64,000 bases of DNA from an uncultured Bacilli bacterium (GTDB taxonomy: Bacteria; Bacillota_I; Bacilli_A; RF39; UBA660). The stretch lies in contig CALVKC010000002.1 of the NCBI GenBank assembly GCA_944332505.1, positions 1 through 64,000 on the forward strand. The letters run 5' to 3'. Position numbers and translations under genes: made by a program. This document shows positions 52,970 through 60,274 of the stretch, one piece after another. Below the pieces are notes generated by a model. It worked only from the letters and a program-made list of their open reading frames with translations. It searched no databases and was not told the DNA's origin. The first letter of the stretch is position 1, and the number at the start of each line of letters is the position of its first letter.

Positions 52970-53257
52970 TATTATACTACCTCATTATAAATATGTTGAG
53001 GGATTTTAATTAGCAGGCAAATCTTCTGAAATAACCACTTCCATTACCAAATATAATATTATATTTTTCCCTCATAAAAACCTGTACATTCCATATAAGT
53101 ATTATAGATAATTCAAATATGCTGGTTAATTCATATTTAATTATTTCTAATACAAATACCATTGTAATGTTGCATAATAGTGCCTGTTAGTTTTTGTAGG
53201 AATACACTAACAACAAGGACTTTTGATTTTAAGGTATGTACTCAAACCTACACCTTA
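52970..53257 (-). other. Structured non-coding stretch upstream of the endonuclease
   Basis: No supported gene. TGAGGGA (near 53072) pairs with TCCCTCA (near 52998) enclosing AAATATAATATTATATTT and a GGTAA/TTGCC stem; AAGGT-GTA / TAC-AT-ACCTT follows tRNA-Asp directly. Possibly processing hairpins or part of a mobile element. Confidence 0.4.
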
Positions 53258-53332
53258 TGGCGACTTATAAGAGAGTTGAACTCTTGTCTCAGCCGTGACA
53301 GGGCTGTGTCCTAACCGTTGAACGAATAAGCC
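53258..53332 (-). tRNA. tRNA-Asp(GUC)
   Basis: Acceptor GGCTTAT/ATAAGTC, anticodon loop CTGTCAC, discriminator G and encoded CCA. Confidence 0.93.
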
Positions 53333-53351
53333 ATATTAAATCTTATAGGTG

Positions 53352-53383
53352 TCATCTACGCCATATTATAATGGCATAGATGA
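53352..53383. repeat. Strong spacer hairpin between tRNA-Gly and tRNA-Asp
   Basis: TCATCTACGCCA / TGGCATAGATGA, 12 bp with one mismatch-type wobble and an 8-nt loop, no T-run. A second hairpin AGTGATA/TATCACT follows at about 53396-53416. Likely RNA processing signals within the tRNA transcript. Confidence 0.7.
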
Positions 53384-53416
53384 TGAACAAAGTAATTAGT
53401 GATATTTATTATCACT

Positions 53417-53490
53417 TGGAGCAGGTAGTGGGAATTGAACCCACACAGTAACCTTGGCAAGGTTATATTCTACCATTAAATTATACCTGC
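53417..53490 (-). tRNA. tRNA-Gly(GCC)
   Basis: Acceptor GCAGGTA/TACCTGC, anticodon loop TTGCCAA, discriminator T and encoded CCA. Confidence 0.93.
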
Positions 53491-53513
53491 ATATAATATA
53501 ACTAAATAAATTC

Positions 53514-53589
53514 TGGTGGGTTATGAAGGACTTGAACCTTCTACCCCTACATTAAAAGTGTAGTGCTCTACCTGATGAGCTAATAACCC
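53514..53589 (-). tRNA. tRNA-Lys(UUU)
   Basis: Acceptor GGGTTAT/ATAACCC, D arm GCTC/GAGC, anticodon loop CTTTTAA, discriminator A and encoded CCA. Confidence 0.93.
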
Positions 53590-53643
53590 ATATATTATTT
53601 TAATAAATCTTTGTAATTCAATTATTATTTAAAAACAAATCAG

Positions 53644-53765
53644 AGTTGGGTAAAGGAGTTGAACCTTTTAGGTTAGGCGGGCAGCACCCTAATTCATAAG
53701 TTAGCTAAACTTATTACTAAACTAACTCTTATTGATTTCACAGTAAACCGAACTGACTTCCCAAC
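53644..53765 (-). tRNA. tRNA-like gene with 47-nt insertion before the anticodon arm
   Basis: Acceptor GTTGGGA/ACCCAAC (one mismatch), D arm CAGT-TCGGTTT-ACTG, T arm AAAGG-TTCAACT-CCTTT. A candidate anticodon arm TTAGG/CCTAA has a 10-nt loop (GTGCTGCCCG); between it and the D arm lie about 47 extra nt containing the hairpin ATAAGTT-TAGCT-AACTTAT. Isotype not assignable; no CCA encoded. Confidence 0.45.
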
Positions 53766-53769
53766 CCAT

Positions 53770-54660
53770 TTATTTTTTAGGATTTAATATAATTTGTTGT
53801 GCTTTAAACTCTTTATTTTTTCCTTTAATAAATGGTTCTATAAATATTGTTTTTCCATTTTTATAATGTCTATAATGACCGTGTACTTGAAATGAATGTG
53901 AATAAGTCCAACCCTTTTTACGAGTTTGTAATTGTTCTACTTTTACTACTCTTATTCTATTCAAATCATATATTGGTGTATTTATTGTTTTAGTATCAGA
54001 TACTTTTACAATATTTTTCTTTCTACCCACTACCACTGGTGTTTTATTCTCATAAATATATTTTGTAGATTTAGTTGTTGCTATATACCATATTGCTGTA
54101 ACTAATTGTGATAATAAAACATTTATAACTGGTTTTAAGGGTGTATTATTTTCATCATTTAACATATTACCACTAAATTCAGAATATATTAAATCAGCAT
54201 TTAATATTAAATTCAAAATATCATCAGTAACCATTTTAGGTTCTGGTTCACTATTACCAACTGCAAAATCCATTATAAAAATCAATTTATTATCATTACC
54301 ATAAAATTCAGTAGCCATCGCATTATCTGATATAAATTTAAAATATATTGTTATTTTACTAAAACAATTAATTAAATCTTTAATCATATTTTCTGCTTGT
54401 CTATATGTAGTATTAAAGTATTTAGCAGTTATTTTTATACAATCTTTATATGTGTCTAATATTTCTTGCTGTCTTTCTAAATAATTATAATTTATTATTA
54501 AATAACCACTTTCAAATACCTTTGGTAATGTTTGTTCTTTTCGTATATCTGTATTCCACCAATTTATAAACATTGCTCTTGTTTTTGCAGGTAATAATAT
54601 TTGTGGTAAATGTTTATCTATTTTTAATTCTTTTCTATTATCATCTATTTTTACTACCAT
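53770..54660 (-). CDS. Hypothetical protein with phage C-terminal motif
   Basis: 296 residues. The C-terminal QVHGHYRHYKNGKTIFIEP is a motif I have seen in uncharacterised phage proteins; the rest is unrecognised. It has its own sigma-A-type promoter and ends 5 nt before the tRNA-like gene. Confidence 0.6.
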   Translation of the reverse strand: MVVKIDDNRKELKIDKHLPQILLPAKTRAMFINWWNTDIRKEQTLPKVFESGYLIINYNYLERQQEILDTYKDCIKITAKYFNTTYRQAENMIKDLINCFSKITIYFKFISDNAMATEFYGNDNKLIFIMDFAVGNSEPEPKMVTDDILNLILNADLIYSEFSGNMLNDENNTPLKPVINVLLSQLVTAIWYIATTKSTKYIYENKTPVVVGRKKNIVKVSDTKTINTPIYDLNRIRVVKVEQLQTRKKGWTYSHSFQVHGHYRHYKNGKTIFIEPFIKGKNKEFKAQQIILNPKK

Positions 54661-54675
54661 ATAATCACCAAATTA

Positions 54676-54704
54676 ATTATATCATAGATTTCAACATATG
54701 TAAA
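54676..54704 (-). promoter_or_regulatory. Sigma-A-type promoter
   Basis: Minus strand TTTACA-17 bp-TATAAT with TGA before the -10, 16 nt upstream of ATG 54660. Confidence 0.8.
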
Positions 54705-54713
54705 GAGTTTTAG

Positions 54714-55772
54714 TTAGTTTGTAAAATGACCAAATCTAGCTAATTTTTCATATTTTATATCTTTTAATTTCAAATCTTTTATTATGTTTTTAGGTGTGCA
54801 TTGTCTATATAATTCTGCAAATTGTTCAGAATTTCTATTACTATCAATTACACCTTCATTTGTTGATATATAAATTGCAAGAGGTTCTGCTATACCTATT
54901 GCATAACTTAATTGAACAGTACACCAATTTAAGTTATTTTTTCTAACAAATTCTTTTGCCATTTCACGAGCTTTATATGCACCACTTCTATCTACTTTTG
55001 TAGGGTCCTTGCCAGAAAATGCACCACCACCAACAGGTGCAAATGATTGATATGTATCTACAACAATCTTTCTTCCTGTTAAACCGGCATCACCATCAAA
55101 TCCACCTATAAGAAATTTCCCTGTTGGGTTTATCAAGAACCTTTTAACATTTACTCCAAATTGATTACATATTTTGTTTGCTAGGTCTTGTATTATTTTA
55201 TCAGTATTTTCTCTATCAGTTTCAGTATTTTGATATGATATTGTAAAATCTTTAATTTCTAGTAAGTGCATTTTGTCATCATATACACCTGTTATTTGTG
55301 CTTTACCATCTGGTAAAAATCTGTCATCATATTTTCTTAATTCATCATATCTTTGTGATAATCTTTGTAATATTACCATTGCTACTGGTAGCATTTCTTC
55401 TGTTTCATTACAAGCATACCCAAATGCCATACCTTGGTCACCAGCACCACCAACCTCATCATTAGTGCCTAATGCTATATCTGGACTTTGAACTCCAATA
55501 TTATTTATTATAGTATAATTTGATGAATACCCAATATCATTTAATACTCTTTTTACTACACTTTCTACATTAACATTAGCATTTGAAGTTACCTCTCCTG
55601 TTATAAATATAATGCCCTTACCACCAACAGTTTCTATACCACACCTTGAATTTTTATCTTGTGATAAATAGGCGTCTAATAATGCGTCGCTTATTTGGTC
55701 ACAAACTTTGTCCGGTCAAGGGTGGCCACGAAATACTATTTCATTACTATACAATTTGGCCACTTTAATCAT
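54714..55772 (-). CDS. metK: S-adenosylmethionine synthetase with in-frame TGA inside the GHPDK motif
   Basis: 352 codons including one internal TGA (55716-55718). ATG 55772 follows AAAGGAG. Upstream of the TGA: VFRGHP; downstream: PDKVCDQISDALLDAY. The canonical active-site motif is GHPDK, so the gene has 6 extra nt: CAC-CCT-TGA-CCG-GAC. Hopping of peptidyl-tRNA-Pro from CCT to CCG would restore GHPDK exactly. All later motifs are intact: GAGDQGMAFGYA, GGFDGDAGLTGRKIVVDTY, GGGAFSGKDPTKVDRSGAY. So the gene looks maintained. It makes SAM from methionine and ATP; its neighbour is a nucleosidase-like gene. Confidence 0.85.
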
Positions 55773-55804
55773 CACTCTCCTTTAAAATATAAATAATACA
55801 TAAT

Positions 55805-56242
55805 TTATACATTTTTTATGTTTTGTTCATACTCATCTAAATTTAATGTATCACTTACTATTTTTGTAGATTTAACATTTTTGAAACCTAATGCTAATAT
55901 ATAAGCTAATTCCATATCAAATACTACTGGTTCAGTAATATCAGTTTGTAATACAAAATCATTAGACGTATAACATAATATATCACCTTCTGGTAATATA
56001 TATTCTGGTTCATCATATTCAACTTTTGGGTGATATAATTTACATTTTCCAATTTCTAATTCTGTACCAACAGGTATTAGATTACTTCCTACATAACCAA
56101 AATTTATAATTGGTGTATCTTTTGGAATATCTTTTAATTTTTCCACAACATTTAATCCACCAACACCTGTTTTAACTATTGGTTCATTATGAAATCTTTT
56201 TTGTGCAATTTCATATTCTCTATCAGTTGCTACTACAATCAT
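55805..56242 (-). CDS. MTA/SAH nucleosidase-like protein (purine nucleoside phosphorylase fold)
   Basis: 145 residues from ATG 56242 (AAGGTGG upstream). IVVATDREYE, KTGVGGLNVVEKL, INFGYVGSNLIPVGT, VVFDMELAYI and KIVSDTLN follow the nucleoside phosphorylase/MTAN order, but the protein is shorter than cellular MTAN (about 230). It would cleave methylthioadenosine or S-adenosylhomocysteine, fitting its place 32 nt from metK. Confidence 0.7.
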   Translation of the reverse strand: MIVVATDREYEIAQKRFHNEPIVKTGVGGLNVVEKLKDIPKDTPIINFGYVGSNLIPVGTELEIGKCKLYHPKVEYDEPEYILPEGDILCYTSNDFVLQTDITEPVVFDMELAYILALGFKNVKSTKIVSDTLNLDEYEQNIKNV

Positions 56243-56265
56243 TCTATTTACCACCTTACATACTA

Positions 56266-56421
56266 TTATTTTTTTCTAAATTCTACTAGTTTTTGTTTCC
56301 CACATTTTTCACATACATAAACTGCACAATTACAATTATCATCTGTTATAAATGGACAAGGTTTTCCATTACCATATGTATGGTCACAAAACCAGCTTCT
56401 AATTATTCTAAATATTCTCAT
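56266..56421 (-). CDS. Small zinc-binding protein
   Basis: 51 residues from ATG 56421; the frame opens 14 codons earlier within a permuted tRNA half, but AGAGG is 7 nt before this ATG. CNCAVYVCEKCGKQK suggests a zinc knuckle. Confidence 0.55.
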   Translation of the reverse strand: MRIFRIIRSWFCDHTYGNGKPCPFITDDNCNCAVYVCEKCGKQKLVEFRKK

Positions 56422-56446
56422 CATATAACCTCTTTTTAAAAAATTT

Positions 56447-56545
56447 AGCAGTATTTTAGCCATTTAAACTATAATATCACTCAAACATAAACATTGACTA
56501 GTTATTTATGCGAATATTATTAGGGGTCGAACCTAAATCTCTGCC
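56447..56545 (-). tRNA. Second candidate circularly permuted tRNA
   Basis: Minus-strand order: GGCAG, AGAT, T arm (TTAGG-TTCGACC-CCTAA), TAATATT (56545-56513), a 34-nt linker, then GATATTA, TA, D arm (GTTT-AAATGGCTA-AAAT), A, CTGCT (56478-56447). Rearranged, all four stems pair (acceptor 7, D 4, anticodon CTGCT/GGCAG, T 5) with standard spacing (2, 9, 1, 4, 7). The break lies in the anticodon loop, but neither end supplies U33, so the anticodon is unclear. The 3' half begins 2 nt after the CCA of tRNA-Ser. Confidence 0.55.
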
Positions 56546-56547
56546 AT

Positions 56548-56636
56548 TGGCGCCGTGATGAGGTGTCGAACCCCCACCCCTTACGAAGTGTACGTGCTTT
56601 CAAGGCACGGTGTGACTAGCCGGTCACAATCACGGC
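56548..56636 (-). tRNA. tRNA-Ser(UGA)
   Basis: Class II, acceptor GCCGTGA/TCACGGC, anticodon stem-loop CGTGC-CTTGAAA-GCACG, long variable arm, T stem TGGGG/CCTCA with an 8-nt loop, discriminator G and encoded CCA. More GC-rich than its surroundings, possibly acquired. Confidence 0.88.
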
Positions 56637-56652
56637 AAGTATGATTACATTA

Positions 56653-56838
56653 TTATTTTACCATATTTTCTGAAATTTCAGTATTTATAGCATAATTTCC
56701 TTTTAACCAATTAACTTGGTCTAATGTTAAATAATCATTATATAATATACTATTTGCTAAAAATTCTTTTCTTAATAGTTCTTCATATCTATCTAAGGGC
56801 ATAGATACTATGTTATTTTGTTTTATTATTCTTTTCAT
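56653..56838 (-). CDS. Small hypothetical protein
   Basis: 61 residues, helical; MPLDRYEELLRKEFLANSIL resembles small phage proteins of unknown role. Overlaps the end of the upstream gene by 26 nt. Confidence 0.5.
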   Translation of the reverse strand: MKRIIKQNNIVSMPLDRYEELLRKEFLANSILYNDYLTLDQVNWLKGNYAINTEISENMVK

Positions 56839-57409
56839 ATCTTTCTACAAATTCCTTTCCTGTTATTTCTTTGCCATTCTCATCATACATAGTAAGATAA
56901 TTAAACAAATCTAATCTATTTGCTGACTTAAATAATAAATAAACATTAGTATCATTTACACCTTCTTTTTCAACTGGTAACATTCCAAGTAAATATTTTA
57001 TAATAGGTATATAGTCTTTATAAATCAAATCATCAAATGTAGCTAAAATTGTTTTAGGTGCAAAACTACTATTATATTTACATTGTTTTTCATACATATC
57101 TCTATATACTTTCCAATCTTCTCTATCGCACCTAAAATCTCTACACACAAAAGGTCTTACAGGGTAGATAGTACATTTTTTATTTATTTCATCATAAAAA
57201 CAACAATGTGCTTTAAATGTACCAGTCATTATATCTATTCTATTGACTGGCTGAATTTTATGTAATGATACATATTTTTTTATTCTTTTTATATCATTAT
57301 CATTAAATGGAATAAATAATCCACAACATTCACCACACCTACTACACGCACCATTACACATATTATTTTTTACTTCACCAGAGATATTTTCTCTTGATTT
57401 TCCCCACAT
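56813..57409 (-). CDS. YkgJ-type metal-binding cysteine-cluster protein
   Basis: 198 residues. CSRCGECCG, CCFYDEINKKCTIYPVRPFVC and CKYN form the YkgJ/UPF0153 cysteine cluster, predicted to bind zinc or iron-sulphur. Function unknown. GGTAGG precedes ATG 57409. Confidence 0.8.
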   Translation of the reverse strand: MWGKSRENISGEVKNNMCNGACSRCGECCGLFIPFNDNDIKRIKKYVSLHKIQPVNRIDIMTGTFKAHCCFYDEINKKCTIYPVRPFVCRDFRCDREDWKVYRDMYEKQCKYNSSFAPKTILATFDDLIYKDYIPIIKYLLGMLPVEKEGVNDTNVYLLFKSANRLDLFNYLTMYDENGKEITGKEFVERYEKNNKTK

Positions 57410-57424
57410 AGTATATACCTACCT

Positions 57425-57589
57425 TTAAATTTTATATTTTCCACATTCAATATCTATATATAATTGTCTTAGTTCTTCTAATGATAAATTTTCATCATAT
57501 TTAATATTATGACTTTTAAACCAAGAATATAATTTTAATCTTTGTGAATTTTCATCACAATATGCCCATAATTCTGCATTTTCACACAT
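57425..57589 (-). CDS. Small hypothetical protein
   Basis: 54 residues, starts MCENAELWAYCDEN. ATG overlaps the upstream stop (TAATG), so coupled translation. No family recognised. Confidence 0.6.
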   Translation of the reverse strand: MCENAELWAYCDENSQRLKLYSWFKSHNIKYDENLSLEELRQLYIDIECGKYKI

Positions 57590-58029
57590 TAAAAATCTAA
57601 AACACCTTTCTTGTGCATTTCATTAGTTTCAAAAGTAAGAAGTTGATTTATTATATCATCAAAAATTTGTATTACAACATTACTATCTAGTTCTTGATTA
57701 ATAGTAGTATCTCTACCTAAATATTTATACCAAGATATTTTTAAATCAGGCATATTAGCTTTATTTTTATCTACTTTATATATGAAATTATATTCTTGAC
57801 TTTCATCATCATTCCAATTATATGCGTGTATTTCAAAATTACCAAGTCTAAATGAGTTACCAGTATTATCAAATGGACTATCAAAGTCTTTTTGTTCAAT
57901 ATTCCACATAATTCTATCTAATTGTCTATCAATTTCTCTCAACAATGCTATTATATAATTTGGACATTTATATTGTTGATTTACATTAGTGTTAAACATA
58001 ATATTTCCTAATTCTAATTCATTTGTCAT
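57589..58029 (-). CDS. Hypothetical protein
   Basis: 146 residues; mixed helix and strand, no family recognised. AGGAGAG precedes ATG 58029. Confidence 0.55.
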   Translation of the reverse strand: MTNELELGNIMFNTNVNQQYKCPNYIIALLREIDRQLDRIMWNIEQKDFDSPFDNTGNSFRLGNFEIHAYNWNDDESQEYNFIYKVDKNKANMPDLKISWYKYLGRDTTINQELDSNVVIQIFDDIINQLLTFETNEMHKKGVLDF

Positions 58030-58046
58030 ACATAATCTCTCCTAAC

Positions 58047-59324
58047 CTATATTTTTTCTATACTTTCGTTTAATGTATTTGTCAAAGCTGCTTTAACTTT
58101 ATTTAATAACTTTTTCAAATGTCTATTATTTTGAACAAAGTCCATTTCATCTAATTCATTTATATATTTTATATGTAACATATTTTGTGCTGTCATTCTT
58201 ACTTTATAGGCTTCCTCTGGTGTTTTATATGTACCTAATTGCTCTGTTTTATGTTGAAATGTTATATATGCCATATATTTTCCTGTTTGTGGTATAAATG
58301 TTACACCTAAATACCCTGTTGAACTATTAGAATTACTACCTGTTCTACCAATTTTTCCAATATTAGTATCTTTATAAAATGTGTTTTTAAATGCTTTTCC
58401 ATTATCTTTATAAATTTCAGCCCTATGTTGTATAGCATATTTACACACTTTACTACAATAATTTTTACTAATAAATTCTTTTGGACTTATTATTATTTCA
58501 CTACCACAATCACATTTACATTTAAGTTGTAACTTTAAATTATGTTTTCCACATAATATATATTTTTGGTCAATACATTTTAGATGACCAAACTTTTCAC
58601 CAATATAAATATGTTCTAGTTCCATACATTTGCTACAAGATTTGTAGTCTTTAATTCTACCAGCTTGTGTAATTCTAAAATTGCCACAATCACACATACC
58701 AATCCAATATACAGATTGGTCTTTGATATTATTTATGACAAATGGGTCATTATATACTAAACTTCCATATCTATAATTAAATAAATTTTTAGCTGCAAAT
58801 GATGATAATATATCTTCTTTTGATAAAAAAGTTATATCATATTGTTTTTGTATATAATTTATAATATTTTGTCTTGTAACAATTAAATTTTCATCAAAAT
58901 CTTCTTTTTTAACTATTGCAGTTTTTGTTTTCTTCTTTTTTAATTGATTTTTAATTGCTAATACTTTATGTTGTTCTTTGACTAGTCTTTTTTGTGCTAG
59001 TGCATTTTCATATGCTACATTAGTATTGTATATATCTTCATATACTTTTATTCTAAAACCACTATCATCACCTGTTTGTGCTTTATACATAAATATTACA
59101 TTTACAAAGTCTTTATAATAAGATTTTGTACCTACAATACTATTTTTATATAATTCAACTGGTCTTATAAATAATAAATTTTGTATTGTTATATTTTCTT
59201 CCCCATAATGTTTTAATAAATAAGGTAATATACAAAGGAACATTTCTGTTGCTTTTTCACTAGTTTCCACATTAGAAAGTAATAATTGATATAATTCATT
59301 ATTTTTCCAATTTTCATCTATCAT
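58047..59324 (-). CDS. AP2-domain, zinc-ribbon homing-endonuclease-like protein
   Basis: 425 residues. Middle region with CDCGNFRITQAG, CSKC and CKCDCG zinc knuckles; C-terminal AP2 DNA-binding domain (GYLGVTFIPQTGKYMAYI, then LGTYKTPEEAYKVRM), as in phage HNH/AP2 homing enzymes. I do not see the HNH residues, so it may be a DNA-binding derivative. Own sigma-A-type promoter; GGGGTGAG precedes ATG 59324. Confidence 0.75.
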   Translation of the reverse strand: MIDENWKNNELYQLLLSNVETSEKATEMFLCILPYLLKHYGEENITIQNLLFIRPVELYKNSIVGTKSYYKDFVNVIFMYKAQTGDDSGFRIKVYEDIYNTNVAYENALAQKRLVKEQHKVLAIKNQLKKKKTKTAIVKKEDFDENLIVTRQNIINYIQKQYDITFLSKEDILSSFAAKNLFNYRYGSLVYNDPFVINNIKDQSVYWIGMCDCGNFRITQAGRIKDYKSCSKCMELEHIYIGEKFGHLKCIDQKYILCGKHNLKLQLKCKCDCGSEIIISPKEFISKNYCSKVCKYAIQHRAEIYKDNGKAFKNTFYKDTNIGKIGRTGSNSNSSTGYLGVTFIPQTGKYMAYITFQHKTEQLGTYKTPEEAYKVRMTAQNMLHIKYINELDEMDFVQNNRHLKKLLNKVKAALTNTLNESIEKI

Positions 59325-59357
59325 ATACTCACCCCAAAAAAATAAGTTATATAATAC

Positions 59358-59386
59358 ATTATATAATAGATTTCAAAATTTGTAAA
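59358..59386 (-). promoter_or_regulatory. Sigma-A-type promoter
   Basis: Minus strand TTTACA-17 bp-TATAAT; here without the extended TG. Confidence 0.75.
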
Positions 59387-59416
59387 TATTTTTTACAAAA
59401 TATCTATATAAATATT

Positions 59417-59491
59417 TGGAGCCCTGTACTGGATTTGAACCAGTGATAATGATTTTGCAGACCATCGCCTTAACCACTTGGCTAACAGGGC
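59417..59491 (-). tRNA. tRNA-Cys(GCA)
   Basis: Acceptor GCCCTGT/ACAGGGC, anticodon loop CTGCAAA, T arm CTGG-TTCAAAT-CCAG, discriminator T and encoded CCA. Confidence 0.93.
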
Positions 59492-59495
59492 ATAT

Positions 59496-59741
59496 TTATT
59501 TAATTCCAAATTCTTTTTTGATTTTACTTCTTTTTGCTTGAATAGCAGCAACACTATGGTTAATAAGTTGTGATATTTCTATGTCTGTTAAATTAGAATA
59601 TAGAATTAAATCTATCTCATCATAAGTCCAATTATGAGTATGACAATTTACTCTACCTTTTTCATAATATTTCTGTTTATGACGTTTATTATATGCTTGA
59701 TATTTAGTTATATCTTTATAATATTTTTTACATTTTGGCAC
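59496..59741 (-). CDS. Small DNA-binding protein (SANT/HTH-like)
   Basis: 81 residues from GTG 59741 (AGGTGA upstream). Basic N-terminus, then WTYDEIDLILYSNLTDIEIS and SVAAIQAKRSKIKKEFG, a Myb/SANT-like helix-turn-helix found in homing-type phage proteins. Lies between two tRNA genes. Confidence 0.65.
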   Translation of the reverse strand: MPKCKKYYKDITKYQAYNKRHKQKYYEKGRVNCHTHNWTYDEIDLILYSNLTDIEISQLINHSVAAIQAKRSKIKKEFGIK

Positions 59742-59766
59742 TATAATCACCTAATCTATGAAAGTT

Positions 59767-59842
59767 TGGTCTGAGTGACACGATTTGAACGTGCGACCTC
59801 TTGGTCCCAAACCAAGCGTTCTACCAACTGAACTACACCCAG
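59767..59842 (-). tRNA. tRNA-Pro(UGG)
   Basis: Acceptor CTGGGTG/CACTCAG, anticodon stem-loop CTTGG-TTTGGGA-CCAAG, discriminator A and encoded CCA. Confidence 0.93.
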
Positions 59843-59851
59843 ATAAATAAA

Positions 59852-59890
59852 ATAGGTATATACCTAACTTGTAATTAGATATATACCTAT
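59852..59890 (-). terminator. Terminator of the 35-codon gene unit
   Basis: ATAGGTATATA / TATATACCTAT, 11 bp, followed on the minus strand by TTTTATTTA. Confidence 0.75.
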
Positions 59891-59964
59891 TCCTACATTG
59901 AAAATTGAATAAGAAAATGCCATTTCTAATATATTTATATTAAAAAAGTAATGGATTTTTAAAT

Positions 59965-60072
59965 CTAATTACTATATTTAATTACAGATACGCTAAAATA
60001 ACCGTTTTTATAATCACAAACGGGTTGTTTACAAGACCATTTATTTTGCATATTTTTTACTGTATTAAACAT
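59965..60072 (-). CDS. 35-residue peptide gene
   Basis: MFNTVKNMQNKWSCKQPVCD then a beta-like GYFSVSVIKYSN. AGGAG is 9 nt before ATG 60072. It has its own promoter, a structured 150-nt leader and a terminator, so it is a stand-alone unit; the two cysteines are 5 apart. Function unknown. Confidence 0.6.
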   Translation of the reverse strand: MFNTVKNMQNKWSCKQPVCDYKNGYFSVSVIKYSN

Positions 60073-60226
60073 AGTTATTTTCTCCTTTACTTTATTTATC
60101 TCAATATTGCAATAGTTTTATAAATAAAAATATACTTATCTATTCATATACCCTATTGCAACAGATTAGAAAGAAAGTGTTTTTTGGGGAAAGTCTTAAA
60201 AAGACTTTTACAATTCTTTCTAATAT
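60073..60226 (-). ncRNA. Structured leader RNA
   Basis: On the minus strand TTAGAAAGA pairs with TCTTTCTAA around an inner hairpin AAAGTCTT-TTT-AAGACTTT with a CCCC tract; downstream, TTGCAATAG pairs with CTATTGCAA over a 43-nt gap. Both fall between the promoter and the 35-codon gene. Could be a regulatory leader or an RNA with its own role. Confidence 0.55.
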
Positions 60227-60232
60227 GTTATT

Positions 60233-60261
60233 ATTATATCAGTTATTTTATAACTTGTAAA
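60233..60261 (-). promoter_or_regulatory. Sigma-A-type promoter
   Basis: Minus strand TTTACA-17 bp-TATAAT with TGA before the -10. Confidence 0.8.
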
Positions 60262-60274
60262 GAGTTTTTATAAA

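Noticed and set aside
55716..55718. General TGA recoding (alternative genetic code)
   Set aside because: Other long genes contain no internal TGA, tryptophan is encoded by TGG with a CCA-anticodon tRNA, and TGA ends at least one gene.
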